A stretch of 64,000 nt of DNA from an uncultured Acetatifactor sp. (GTDB lineage: Bacteria; Bacillota; Clostridia; Lachnospirales; Lachnospiraceae). Position numbers and translations under genes: made by a program. Of this stretch, positions 7,831-15,024 are shown piece by piece. Where the stretch lies: the NCBI GenBank assembly GCA_949840885.1, contig CATKYJ010000006.1, forward strand, positions 1 through 64,000, read 5' to 3'. Each line of letters begins with the position of its first letter. The stretch's first letter is position 1. The notes under the pieces are model-generated. The model was not told where the DNA came from and ran no database searches. It saw nothing but the letters and a program-made list of their open reading frames with translations.

Positions 7831-8568
7831 ATGTATTATCCGGATGATTTTTATTATGAGCCATCTGAATTTGAGATGCAGGTGGAGGAGTTCAAAGAGA
7901 GCCTGGCAAAGTCGATAAAGAGTGAGTTTCTGGAGGAGATGGAGCGGCTGAAAGCGGAGAACCGGAAGCTCCGGGGAATCAAGGATAACTTTGAACAGGT
8001 AAAGAGGGACTATGAGCGGAAAAAGATGGAATGTGATAGGATGATACGCGAAGCGGAGAACAATGCGAAGCGTATGAGAATAGAGGAGGTAATGGAGAGG
8101 TTCCAGGTATTCTTCTGGAGGCCGATCTGGGAATATCTATATGGGCCGAAGTGCGATAAGTGCGATAAGAACCGGAGAATCGAGGTAACACTTCCGTCTG
8201 GGAATAAAGTCAATGACGATTGTGAATGCGATAAAAGCAGGGCGAAAGTCATGGTTCCGGAAAAAATGGTACGGTACGAGCTGGCGGATAGGGACAGAAA
8301 AATAGCTGCATGGTATGCCGTCTGCGGAAAAGAAGGGAAAAGGTACTATAAACTGGATTATGTTAGTACCGTATTTGCAGATAAGAATTTAGTGGTGCAA
8401 GGAACATCCTTTGACGTGCTGGAGAAACGAGAAAACCAGAGCTATCTTTTGTTCTCCACCAGAGAGGAGTGTCTTGCATACTGCGAGTATCTGAATGAAA
8501 AGAACCTGGTGCCAACGGATGCGATTTATGAGCGCGATGGAACAGTCTGGAAAAGCAAGGAGGAGTGA
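7831..8568 (+). CDS. Coiled-coil protein with CxxC pair
   Basis: A 245-residue protein. Residues 15-85 are an uninterrupted Glu/Lys-rich heptad region (LEEMERLKAENRKLRGIK and following) that should form a coiled coil. A CDKCDK motif and a CECDK motif in the middle could bind zinc. The C-terminal third is compact and mixed. ATG 7831 follows AAGGAGGAG. The role is unknown; oligomerisation through the coiled coil is inference. Confidence 0.65.
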   Translation: MYYPDDFYYEPSEFEMQVEEFKESLAKSIKSEFLEEMERLKAENRKLRGIKDNFEQVKRDYERKKMECDRMIREAENNAKRMRIEEVMERFQVFFWRPIWEYLYGPKCDKCDKNRRIEVTLPSGNKVNDDCECDKSRAKVMVPEKMVRYELADRDRKIAAWYAVCGKEGKRYYKLDYVSTVFADKNLVVQGTSFDVLEKRENQSYLLFSTREECLAYCEYLNEKNLVPTDAIYERDGTVWKSKEE

Positions 8569-8570
8569 AG

Positions 8571-8837
8571 ATGGGGAAAATCAAAGGTTTTGTTCTGAAC
8601 CGCAAGCAGTACCAGAACATACGGCGGATGGATCACTGCCAGATGACATTATGGGCGGAGAGCGTCTACAAATCCGGGTTTAAGGATGGCCAGGAGGCAA
8701 CGCCGGGACTTACCAGCCAGGAGATAAGGGAGGCTTTGCAGCCGGTGAAGGGCATCGGGGCAAAGAGGATGGATTCCATCATAGAGGCATTATCTCTGGC
8801 ACTGGAAGAAAAAGGAAAGGCAGGAGAGAGGGCATGA
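8571..8837 (+). CDS. Small protein with helix-hairpin-helix-like motif
   Basis: An 88-residue basic protein. The C-terminal half contains LQPVKGIGAKRMDSIIEAL, whose VKGIG turn between two helices resembles a helix-hairpin-helix DNA-binding motif. ATG 8571 follows AAGGAGGAG; an in-frame GTG six bases earlier lies in the ribosome binding site. A DNA-binding role is inference from the motif. Confidence 0.6.
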   Translation: MGKIKGFVLNRKQYQNIRRMDHCQMTLWAESVYKSGFKDGQEATPGLTSQEIREALQPVKGIGAKRMDSIIEALSLALEEKGKAGERA

Positions 8838-9025
8838 GATTTGGAGAAGAATGTCCGTATATTACACCGTGCGGATGGTGTAGCAGAAAAGAGGCCCCTT
8901 GCGATTCCGGAAAATACAGAAAAAAACAAATTCCTGGGATTCCTAAAATACCGGTGCCTCCTCCGCCTGGAGATAAAAAAGAATGCCAGAAAAAAATGAT
9001 TGCATCCATCAGAGATAGGTGTTAG
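8834..9025 (+). CDS. Small cysteine- and proline-rich protein
   Basis: A 63-residue protein whose ATG overlaps the preceding stop (ATGA). It contains CPYITPCGWCSRKEAPC, four cysteines in seventeen residues, then a proline tract (IPKIPVPPPP), and ends with a cysteine. It is the last gene of the element operon before the terminator at 9121. Unknown function; a metal-binding knuckle is possible. Confidence 0.6.
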   Translation: MRFGEECPYITPCGWCSRKEAPCDSGKYRKKQIPGIPKIPVPPPPGDKKECQKKMIASIRDRC

Positions 9026-9120
9026 AATGGAATTACAATAGACACATTACAAAGGTGTGAATTTAATGACACAGTATATCATAGGGGATGCCATGATGAT
9101 CGTGTAAATAGTTGTAGAGA

Positions 9121-9151
9121 AAACCGGAGGTCGAAAGGCTTCCGGTTTTTT
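9121..9151 (+). terminator. Rho-independent terminator ending the element operon
   Basis: Ten-base-pair stem (AAACCGGAGG with CTTCCGGTTT, one G-T pair) with an eight-base loop, running into a T tract. It lies about 95 bases after the last element gene. Confidence 0.85.
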
Positions 9152-9326
9152 ATGCGCAGAAAGGATTTCTCCTGTTCGGCTGCAGGCCCATGCAGGAATC
9201 AGCATGTCTTGCTCTGCAGGGCAATCTCAGTCTTGCGGATCGCACTTAGGGCATCGAAGTCCGGGCGGAAACTGCCCGGAGAATTAGTGCAGAAAGTGGA
9301 ATAAATACGGAGCTCTCCCCGGACTA
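9152..9326. other. Non-coding stretch between element and pel promoter
   Basis: No credible gene. It contains a nested inverted repeat: TCCGGGC/GCCCGGA (9260-9266 and 9274-9280) inside GCACT/AGTGC (9242-9246 and 9286-9290). It could be a structured RNA, a protein-binding site or a leftover of the element junction. It does not match the c-di-GMP riboswitch consensus as I know it. Confidence 0.4.
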
Positions 9327-9354
9327 TTGACTTTGAATTCCATGATGTTATAAT
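9327..9354 (+). promoter_or_regulatory. Promoter of the pel operon
   Basis: TTGACT (9327-9332) and TATAAT (9349-9354) separated by 16 bases, a near-consensus sigma-A promoter. It is 53 bases upstream of the pelD start and downstream of the element terminator, so pel has its own transcription start. Confidence 0.8.
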
Positions 9355-9407
9355 AAATAACGTAAAACGCAACTGTGATAACGGGAAAGACAGACGAGGT
9401 TGGGGAC

Positions 9408-11585
9408 ATGGTCGTATTATTGGTAGGCGGCGGCAGCGTGCTGATGAACGCTATGATTGATAAACTGAACAAGAATGGACACAGGGTTTATCTGCTGACA
9501 GGGCAGAAAGAGAAGCGTTTTTCCTACAAACATGTATTTGAAAGATATGATTTCCCATATGAGAACGAGAGCATCAAGGATATCCTGGAGAGCGCAAGAC
9601 CGGATGTGACCATATTTATGGGAGCCTACGACACCAATTTCACCTGGGAGTCTCCCCGGCAGGACAGCGTGCGGTACATGGCAGGGCTCATGAACATCCT
9701 TTCCGCCTGCAGCATGATGAAGAAAGGAAAGTTTCTGTATTTTTCCTCCCAGGAGGTGTTCGGCGAATCTCACATAGACGATATCGGTGAGGAGGAACCC
9801 GTCTCTCCTAAGGGATTTCGGGCCATGGCCCTGGCCCAGGGAGAGGAGACCTGCAGCAATTACCACAGAACCCAGGGCATGAATACAATCATCCTGCGCT
9901 TCGACCATCTGTACTGGGTGCCGGAAAAGGGGAAAAGGGAGGACAATCCTTGCTTCCGGATGTGCCTGGAGGCGCTTAGGACCGGGAAAATCTCTGCCAA
10001 TGAGAGAAGAATCTATTCTATGATCTATCTGAGCGATGCGGTGGAGCAGGCCTATGGGCTTATCTGCAAAGAGGCACCGAAGCATGCCTGCTACCATATC
10101 ACCTCCGGGGAAGAGATAGGGGAGACGCAGATGGCGAAGCTGATCCAGGGAGAACTGGGTTCCGGCATCGAAGTCGTGGACGCCACGGCGGGCATGGCGA
10201 ACCGGCTTGTCTTGGACGGCAACAGATACACTGGAGAACTCGGTCACGAGATATTCAACCATTACGACACCGGAATCAGGAAAGTCGCTCAGTTCATGAA
10301 ACGCCACAGCGCCTCGTTCATCACGGAGGAGGACACAGGAGGCGGTCTGGCCGTCAAGGCCTGGAACAATACCCGCAGGATTCTCAGGGCGGTATTCCCG
10401 TACATCGAGAATCTGATATGCTTCATCCCATTTTTCCTGTTGTATAACAATGCGGCGAACAGTGCGTTCGTGGCGCGTCTGGATTTCTATCTGCTGTATG
10501 TGCTGCTGTTCGCGGTGGTATATGGCCAGAGACAGGCAATATTTTCCGGCTTTCTGGCGGTCATCGGCTATATCGCTGGCCAGACAGGAACCCGTAGCGG
10601 CTTTGAGGTGCTGGTGGACTACAATACCTATGTGTGGATGGCACAGCTGTTCATTGTAGGCCTGGTGGTAGGATATCTGAGGGATCAGCTGCACTTCCTG
10701 CAGAGCGAGAACAGAGCCCGGGTGGACTATCTGCGGGGGCAGCTTAAGGATCTGGAGGAGATTAATGACAGCAATGTCCGGATGAAGCACAACTTCGAGT
10801 CCCAGGTGGTCAACCACAAGGACAGCCTGGGGAAAATCTATGAGATTTCCTCTACCCTGGAGCAGTACGGCCCGGAGGAGGTGCTGTTCTATGCGGCGCA
10901 GGTACTCTCGAAGTTAATGGACTGTGAGGATGTTGCTATATATACAGTGGCCAACGGGGATTATGCCAGACTGTTCTCCGCCACATCGCCGGAAGCCCGC
11001 AAGATGGGCAATTCCCTCAAATACACCGCCATGGAGGAGCTGCACGGAGAACTGAAAGAAGGGCGGGTATACATCAATCGGCGCATGGAGGAGAAGATGC
11101 CCATGATGGCCAGCGCCGTGTACTCAGAGGATAAGATGCAGTTGATCCTGATGCTCTGGGGCATTCCCTGGGAGCGCATGACGCTGGGGGAGGCCAACCG
11201 TCTGACCATCGTAGGATTTCTGATCCAGAACGCAGTGGTGCGGGCCAACCGTTATCTGGAAGCGCTTCGGAACCGCCGCTATGTAGAGGGGACGAATGTG
11301 CTGGACGAGAGCGCGTTCACTCAGCTGGCGAAAGCGTTCTTCGATGCCAGGGAGAAAGGGCTTACAGAGTATGTGTTGCTGGAAATCCTCACGGAGGACG
11401 GAAATTATGAGAGCGCAGGGAAGACTCTGGGCAGCGCTATCCGGCAGACGGATTATCTCGGCATCCTGAAAGAGGGAAAGCTGTATGCCCTTTTGTCCAA
11501 TACGAACAAGGAAAATATCGGCAGCATTAAAGAGCGCTTCCGGAGCGCGGGCTATGAATGCCGTGTGGAGGAGGCGGTGGTATGA
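9408..11585 (+). CDS. pelD: PelD-like c-di-GMP receptor fused to degenerate epimerase domain
   Basis: A 725-residue inner-membrane regulator of Pel polysaccharide synthesis. Residues 1-295 resemble an extended-SDR NAD-dependent epimerase (VVLLVGGGSVLM, FSSQEVFGE at 112-120), but the YxxxK pair is absent: the equivalent stretch reads SPKGFRAMAL from 133. Four membrane segments follow at about 329-424, then a coiled coil, a GAF domain (about 495-615) and a degenerate GGDEF domain. In the latter the active-site position reads KEGKL (688-692), while the inhibitory-site motif RxxD is kept as RQTD (679-682), at the usual spacing. The TM4-GAF-GGDEF layout is that of Pseudomonas PelD, and Bacillus cereus PelD is known to bind c-di-GMP. 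ATG 9408 follows GAGGTTGGGG; an earlier in-frame GTG (9375) has no such site. Confidence 0.88.
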   Translation: MVVLLVGGGSVLMNAMIDKLNKNGHRVYLLTGQKEKRFSYKHVFERYDFPYENESIKDILESARPDVTIFMGAYDTNFTWESPRQDSVRYMAGLMNILSACSMMKKGKFLYFSSQEVFGESHIDDIGEEEPVSPKGFRAMALAQGEETCSNYHRTQGMNTIILRFDHLYWVPEKGKREDNPCFRMCLEALRTGKISANERRIYSMIYLSDAVEQAYGLICKEAPKHACYHITSGEEIGETQMAKLIQGELGSGIEVVDATAGMANRLVLDGNRYTGELGHEIFNHYDTGIRKVAQFMKRHSASFITEEDTGGGLAVKAWNNTRRILRAVFPYIENLICFIPFFLLYNNAANSAFVARLDFYLLYVLLFAVVYGQRQAIFSGFLAVIGYIAGQTGTRSGFEVLVDYNTYVWMAQLFIVGLVVGYLRDQLHFLQSENRARVDYLRGQLKDLEEINDSNVRMKHNFESQVVNHKDSLGKIYEISSTLEQYGPEEVLFYAAQVLSKLMDCEDVAIYTVANGDYARLFSATSPEARKMGNSLKYTAMEELHGELKEGRVYINRRMEEKMPMMASAVYSEDKMQLILMLWGIPWERMTLGEANRLTIVGFLIQNAVVRANRYLEALRNRRYVEGTNVLDESAFTQLAKAFFDAREKGLTEYVLLEILTEDGNYESAGKTLGSAIRQTDYLGILKEGKLYALLSNTNKENIGSIKERFRSAGYECRVEEAVV

Positions 11586-12544
11586 CGCTGGCGAGGGATG
11601 AGCGCATTTTTTTGATGGTGCTTCTGGTGAATCTGGTGGTGGCGCTGATTTATCTGCTGGCAGGGGCGCTGCTCATCGTGCCTGCCCATGCAGCGGTGGC
11701 AGACCGGGAGAAAGAAGAATTTCTGTATGACAACCGTAGGACTTATCTGCTCCGGTTCCTGGTGATGATATTATGCCCGGTGATCGGGCCGCTGTTCTTC
11801 TTTATGGGACAGCTCTTCTACCTGCTTGTATTCTGGAGGGATGTAGATCTGGCGGACGTGATATTCAGCAAGGAACGGGTCAGGACATATATGAAAGCGG
11901 ACGAGGAGCGGGAGCGGGATATCATTCCTCTGGAGGAGGCCATTTTGGTCAATGAGAAGAAAGATCTGCGCATGGTGATGATGAACGTGATCAAGGAGGA
12001 TATCCGCAATTCCCTGGCTTCCATCACGCTGGCGCTGGACAGCGAGGACTCCGAGGCTTCCCATTACGCGGCGGCAGTGCTTTCCGATGAACTGAATAAA
12101 TTCCGTCTCTATGTACAGAAGCTGTGGCGGCAGATTCAGGAGGAGGAACCGGGCGAGACGGAATGCGAGGAAATCCTCCTGGACTATATGGACAATATCC
12201 TGCGGCAGCGCATCTTTTCCAGCCATGAGCAACGGAAATTCGTCAATATATTGACAGAAACCGCCGAATCGCTCTATCGGAAAGACGCGGCCAGGCTTAC
12301 CCTGGGGCGCTATGAGGAGGTGTGTCTGCGGGCGCTGGAGATGAAAGATTTCGAATGTACGGCGAAGTGGTGCGGGCGGATGAAAGAGCAGTTCCCGGAG
12401 GAACTTCCCACCTATGCCTGCATGCTGAAGCTGAGTTTCGCCAGGCAGGACAGAGAGGGCTTCTTTGAGACGCTGGAGGCTCTTAAGAAGTCCAATGTGG
12501 TAATCGACAATGAGACGCTGGAGCTGATTCGCATCTTTAGCTGA
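11582..12544 (+). CDS. pelE: PelE-like membrane/TPR protein
   Basis: A 320-residue protein with two N-terminal membrane segments (about residues 11-33 and 58-82), then a long helical cytoplasmic region rich in short repeats ending LELIRIFS, compatible with TPR-like packing. This matches the layout of PelE, which in Pseudomonas forms an inner-membrane complex with PelD, PelF and PelG. The ATG overlaps the pelD stop (ATGA), so the two are coupled. Assignment rests on architecture and gene order rather than on a strong motif. Confidence 0.75.
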   Translation: MTLARDERIFLMVLLVNLVVALIYLLAGALLIVPAHAAVADREKEEFLYDNRRTYLLRFLVMILCPVIGPLFFFMGQLFYLLVFWRDVDLADVIFSKERVRTYMKADEERERDIIPLEEAILVNEKKDLRMVMMNVIKEDIRNSLASITLALDSEDSEASHYAAAVLSDELNKFRLYVQKLWRQIQEEEPGETECEEILLDYMDNILRQRIFSSHEQRKFVNILTETAESLYRKDAARLTLGRYEEVCLRALEMKDFECTAKWCGRMKEQFPEELPTYACMLKLSFARQDREGFFETLEALKKSNVVIDNETLELIRIFS

Positions 12545-12590
12545 GACATGTCCCACATGGGACAGACGGTGGAAAGGCACGGGTTTTGAG

Positions 12591-14915
12591 ATGTCAATGA
12601 CAATGCTTACGATATTGCAGACCATAGGGGTGGCGGCGGCCTACCTGGCGGTGACGCTTGTGCTGCCGTGGGCTCTGCTGCGCGGAAAGCTGAAGCCTTT
12701 CCGACTGCCCGCCAGGTTCATGGCCTATTTCATGATTGGAAATTTTTACTGTATGAATCTGGTGTACCTGCTGCAGCTCCTCCATATTTCCTCCCGGCTG
12801 ACATTGCTCCTCGGGACGCTCGCCCCCTTTATCGGGGCGGCGGCATTTCAATGGAAGAAATCCTTTGGCGCGCGCATGGGACAGTGCCTGGAGCGCCTGC
12901 GGATGATCTTTGAGGGGCAGCTTGGACGCAGGACATTGATGCTGCGCCTGGGGAAGCGAATCGGGAAACTGTCCTCCGGATGGCTTGGGGAGTGGCTGGC
13001 GCCCCGCTGGCCGGAGGCCGTGCTGGCGGTGGGAATCGTGGCGCTGATCCTCTACATATACGGGACGAATACGATTCATGTGTTCGGATATTGTTCTTCC
13101 GATATGGTGGTCCATAATTATTGGATCAACCATATGGAGAACAACAATATCTTCGTGGACGGCATCTATCCCTTTGGCTTCCACTGTGTGATATATTATC
13201 TGCATGAGGTGTTCGCCATTCCCACCTATGTGCTGCTGCGGGTGTTCGCGCTGCCCCAGACGCTGATGATCCATCTGATGCTCCTGGCTTTTCTGCGGTT
13301 GCTGTGCAAGGCGAAATACACCCCCTACATTGGTGTCATGGCCTATGTGGTGTCCGGCGTTTTTTATCAGTATACCTATTTCAGGTATTACGCGGCGCTG
13401 CCCCAGGAGTACGGAATGCTCTTCATACTCCCGGCGGCCTATTTCGCCATCGCCTTTCTGCAGGAGAAGAATTTCGTCTCCGTGGACAAAAAGGAGGCAC
13501 CAAAGGGGCAGGAAGAGGGGCTGAAGCGTCCGGGCAGGGCTTTTGGGGGGCTGTTTAAAAGGAAGCTGCGGGCTGCCAGGGAAGCGAAGCGGAATCTGGC
13601 GCTGTTTGCCATTGCCATATCCATGACTTTGACAGTTCATTTTTACGATACCATAGTGGCGGGGCTGCTGTGTCTTGGGATAGGCGTGGGATTTGCTTTT
13701 CGGTGCCTGCGCTGGCGGTATCTGAAGCGCCTGATGGTGGCCGGAGTCACCGGAATCCTGATCGCGGTGCTGCCCATGGCAGCGGCCTATGCCATGGGGA
13801 AGCCTCTGCAGGGCTCCTTGTACTGGGGCATGAATATGCTCTCCTCCGGCGGCGGAGAGGAGAGCGAACCGGAGGAAAAGAGCGGTTCCGGGGCGGACGG
13901 AAACAAGGAGAGCAACGGGACGGAAAGCACCGCGATGGAAAGCAGCGAAAAAAAGGCGTCCCAGGGAGAGGGCTTGTGGCGGAAGCTTCAAAAAGGGCTT
14001 GTCTACGTTCCGGGGGAGGTAAAATACTATGTTACCAATGACAGCATGGATGCGGCCTGGTTCATGCTGGGAAGCGTGGGCGCGGTTCTGGCGCTGGGAG
14101 CATTGTGGCTGATTCTCCGCAGGCCGGATTACGGTGGTACACTGATCAGTGTGGGCGTGTACATGGGGGTGCTGTGCATCCTCCAGGCATCGGCAAAGCT
14201 GGGACTTCCGCAATTGATAGAAGTATCACGGTATTCCGTTTACATTGGATATGGACTTCCCATCGTATGGAGCCTGTGCCTGGACGCATTGTTGTATCTG
14301 CTGTTCTGGGAGAAGCGCACGATCAACGCAGGGGCTGTGGCGGCTTTGGCCGCGGCCTGTGTGGCGGTGGCGTATACAGGCGTGAGAAGCCCCGTATGCT
14401 TAAGCGCCTATGAATCCAATGAGGCCATGCTATGCCTGACCAATATTCTGCGGGAGAACAGGGGGAATACCTCCTGGACGATCTGCTCGGCCAATGACGA
14501 GCAGCAGATGACATGGGGAAAGGGATACCACTATGAGCTGATTGAGTTCCTGCGCAAGCAGGAGTCGGTGAAAGAGCAGCCCGTGATCACTATCCCTACG
14601 GACACAGTGTATTTCTTTGTGGAGAAAGTGCCCATCCTCTATCTGGACTACCTGAACACCATCCGCCCGGACAGGAAGATATCCCCGGAAGGAGCCGGGA
14701 TGCCGCTGCCGAAAGTGAAGGGCATCCTGCCGTACATAGGGGAGGAGAGATGGGTGACCATGTCCCATATATATTACTGGGTCCAGGCTTTCCGGGAGAT
14801 GTATCCCAATGAGATGGAGGTGTACTATGAGACAGATGCTTTCGTCTGCTACCGCGTGCGCCAGGACGCATATAATCTTTACAATTTTGCGATAGATTAC
14901 GGTTATAACGAGTGA
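12591..14915 (+). CDS. Large polytopic membrane protein, GT-C-like, in pel cluster
   Basis: A 774-residue protein with roughly a dozen or more hydrophobic segments and a soluble C-terminal domain of about 150 residues. After the fourth to fifth hydrophobic segment it has DMVVHNYW (D171, H175) followed by PFGFHCVIYYLHE and later RYYAALPQEYG. An acidic residue in the first long external loop is the hallmark of GT-C glycosyltransferases, which use lipid-linked sugars. A low-complexity charged linker (about residues 420-460, EESEPEEKSGSG and similar) splits the membrane part. It lies between pelE and the DUF2194 gene, where core pel operons have no such gene. The GT-C assignment is inference; a flippase or scaffold is possible. 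Confidence 0.55.
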   Translation: MSMTMLTILQTIGVAAAYLAVTLVLPWALLRGKLKPFRLPARFMAYFMIGNFYCMNLVYLLQLLHISSRLTLLLGTLAPFIGAAAFQWKKSFGARMGQCLERLRMIFEGQLGRRTLMLRLGKRIGKLSSGWLGEWLAPRWPEAVLAVGIVALILYIYGTNTIHVFGYCSSDMVVHNYWINHMENNNIFVDGIYPFGFHCVIYYLHEVFAIPTYVLLRVFALPQTLMIHLMLLAFLRLLCKAKYTPYIGVMAYVVSGVFYQYTYFRYYAALPQEYGMLFILPAAYFAIAFLQEKNFVSVDKKEAPKGQEEGLKRPGRAFGGLFKRKLRAAREAKRNLALFAIAISMTLTVHFYDTIVAGLLCLGIGVGFAFRCLRWRYLKRLMVAGVTGILIAVLPMAAAYAMGKPLQGSLYWGMNMLSSGGGEESEPEEKSGSGADGNKESNGTESTAMESSEKKASQGEGLWRKLQKGLVYVPGEVKYYVTNDSMDAAWFMLGSVGAVLALGALWLILRRPDYGGTLISVGVYMGVLCILQASAKLGLPQLIEVSRYSVYIGYGLPIVWSLCLDALLYLLFWEKRTINAGAVAALAAACVAVAYTGVRSPVCLSAYESNEAMLCLTNILRENRGNTSWTICSANDEQQMTWGKGYHYELIEFLRKQESVKEQPVITIPTDTVYFFVEKVPILYLDYLNTIRPDRKISPEGAGMPLPKVKGILPYIGEERWVTMSHIYYWVQAFREMYPNEMEVYYETDAFVCYRVRQDAYNLYNFAIDYGYNE

Positions 14916-14950
14916 TAGGGGAAGAAATTGTTCTGCCGGCCATGGGTATC

Positions 14951-15008
14951 CCATGGACACATGCGGAACTGGAAAAACAGCATTCCATGGACACATGCGG
15001 AACTGGAA
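14951..15008 (+). repeat. 24-base direct repeat before the DUF2194 gene
   Basis: Two identical 24-base copies (14951-14974 and 14985-15008) beginning CCATGGACACATGCGG and ending AACTGGAA. The first is preceded by an inverted repeat CCATGGG/CCCATGG (14940-14956). They fill the gap between the GT-C-like gene and the DUF2194 gene and may shape the intercistronic mRNA. Confidence 0.7.
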
Positions 15009-15024
15009 TAAGAAAGGCACAAAC

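Noticed and set aside
9066..9107. A 13-codon ORF (MTQYIIGDAMMIV) with AAAGGTG upstream, after the last element gene
   Set aside because: Too short to support from sequence alone and no downstream attenuator that it would control; the hairpin after it looks like a plain terminator.
9236..9298. Possible c-di-GMP riboswitch before pel
   Set aside because: The nested hairpin does not carry the conserved bases of either c-di-GMP riboswitch class as I know them, and the predicted promoter lies downstream of it.
9152..9304. Open frame ending AISVLRIALRASKSGRKLPGELVQKVE before the pel promoter
   Set aside because: No start codon with a ribosome binding site and no recognised family; overlaps the inverted repeats. 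Could be a gene remnant but is not supportable.
9417..10817. Long reverse-strand open frame of 466 codons opposite pelD
   Set aside because: Composition is His/Gln/Arg-rich in the way of an antisense shadow of a GC-rich gene; no ribosome binding site and no known motif.
12594..14213. Reverse-strand open frame of 539 codons opposite the GT-C-like gene
   Set aside because: Shadow of the forward gene, extremely His/Gln-rich, without a start signal.
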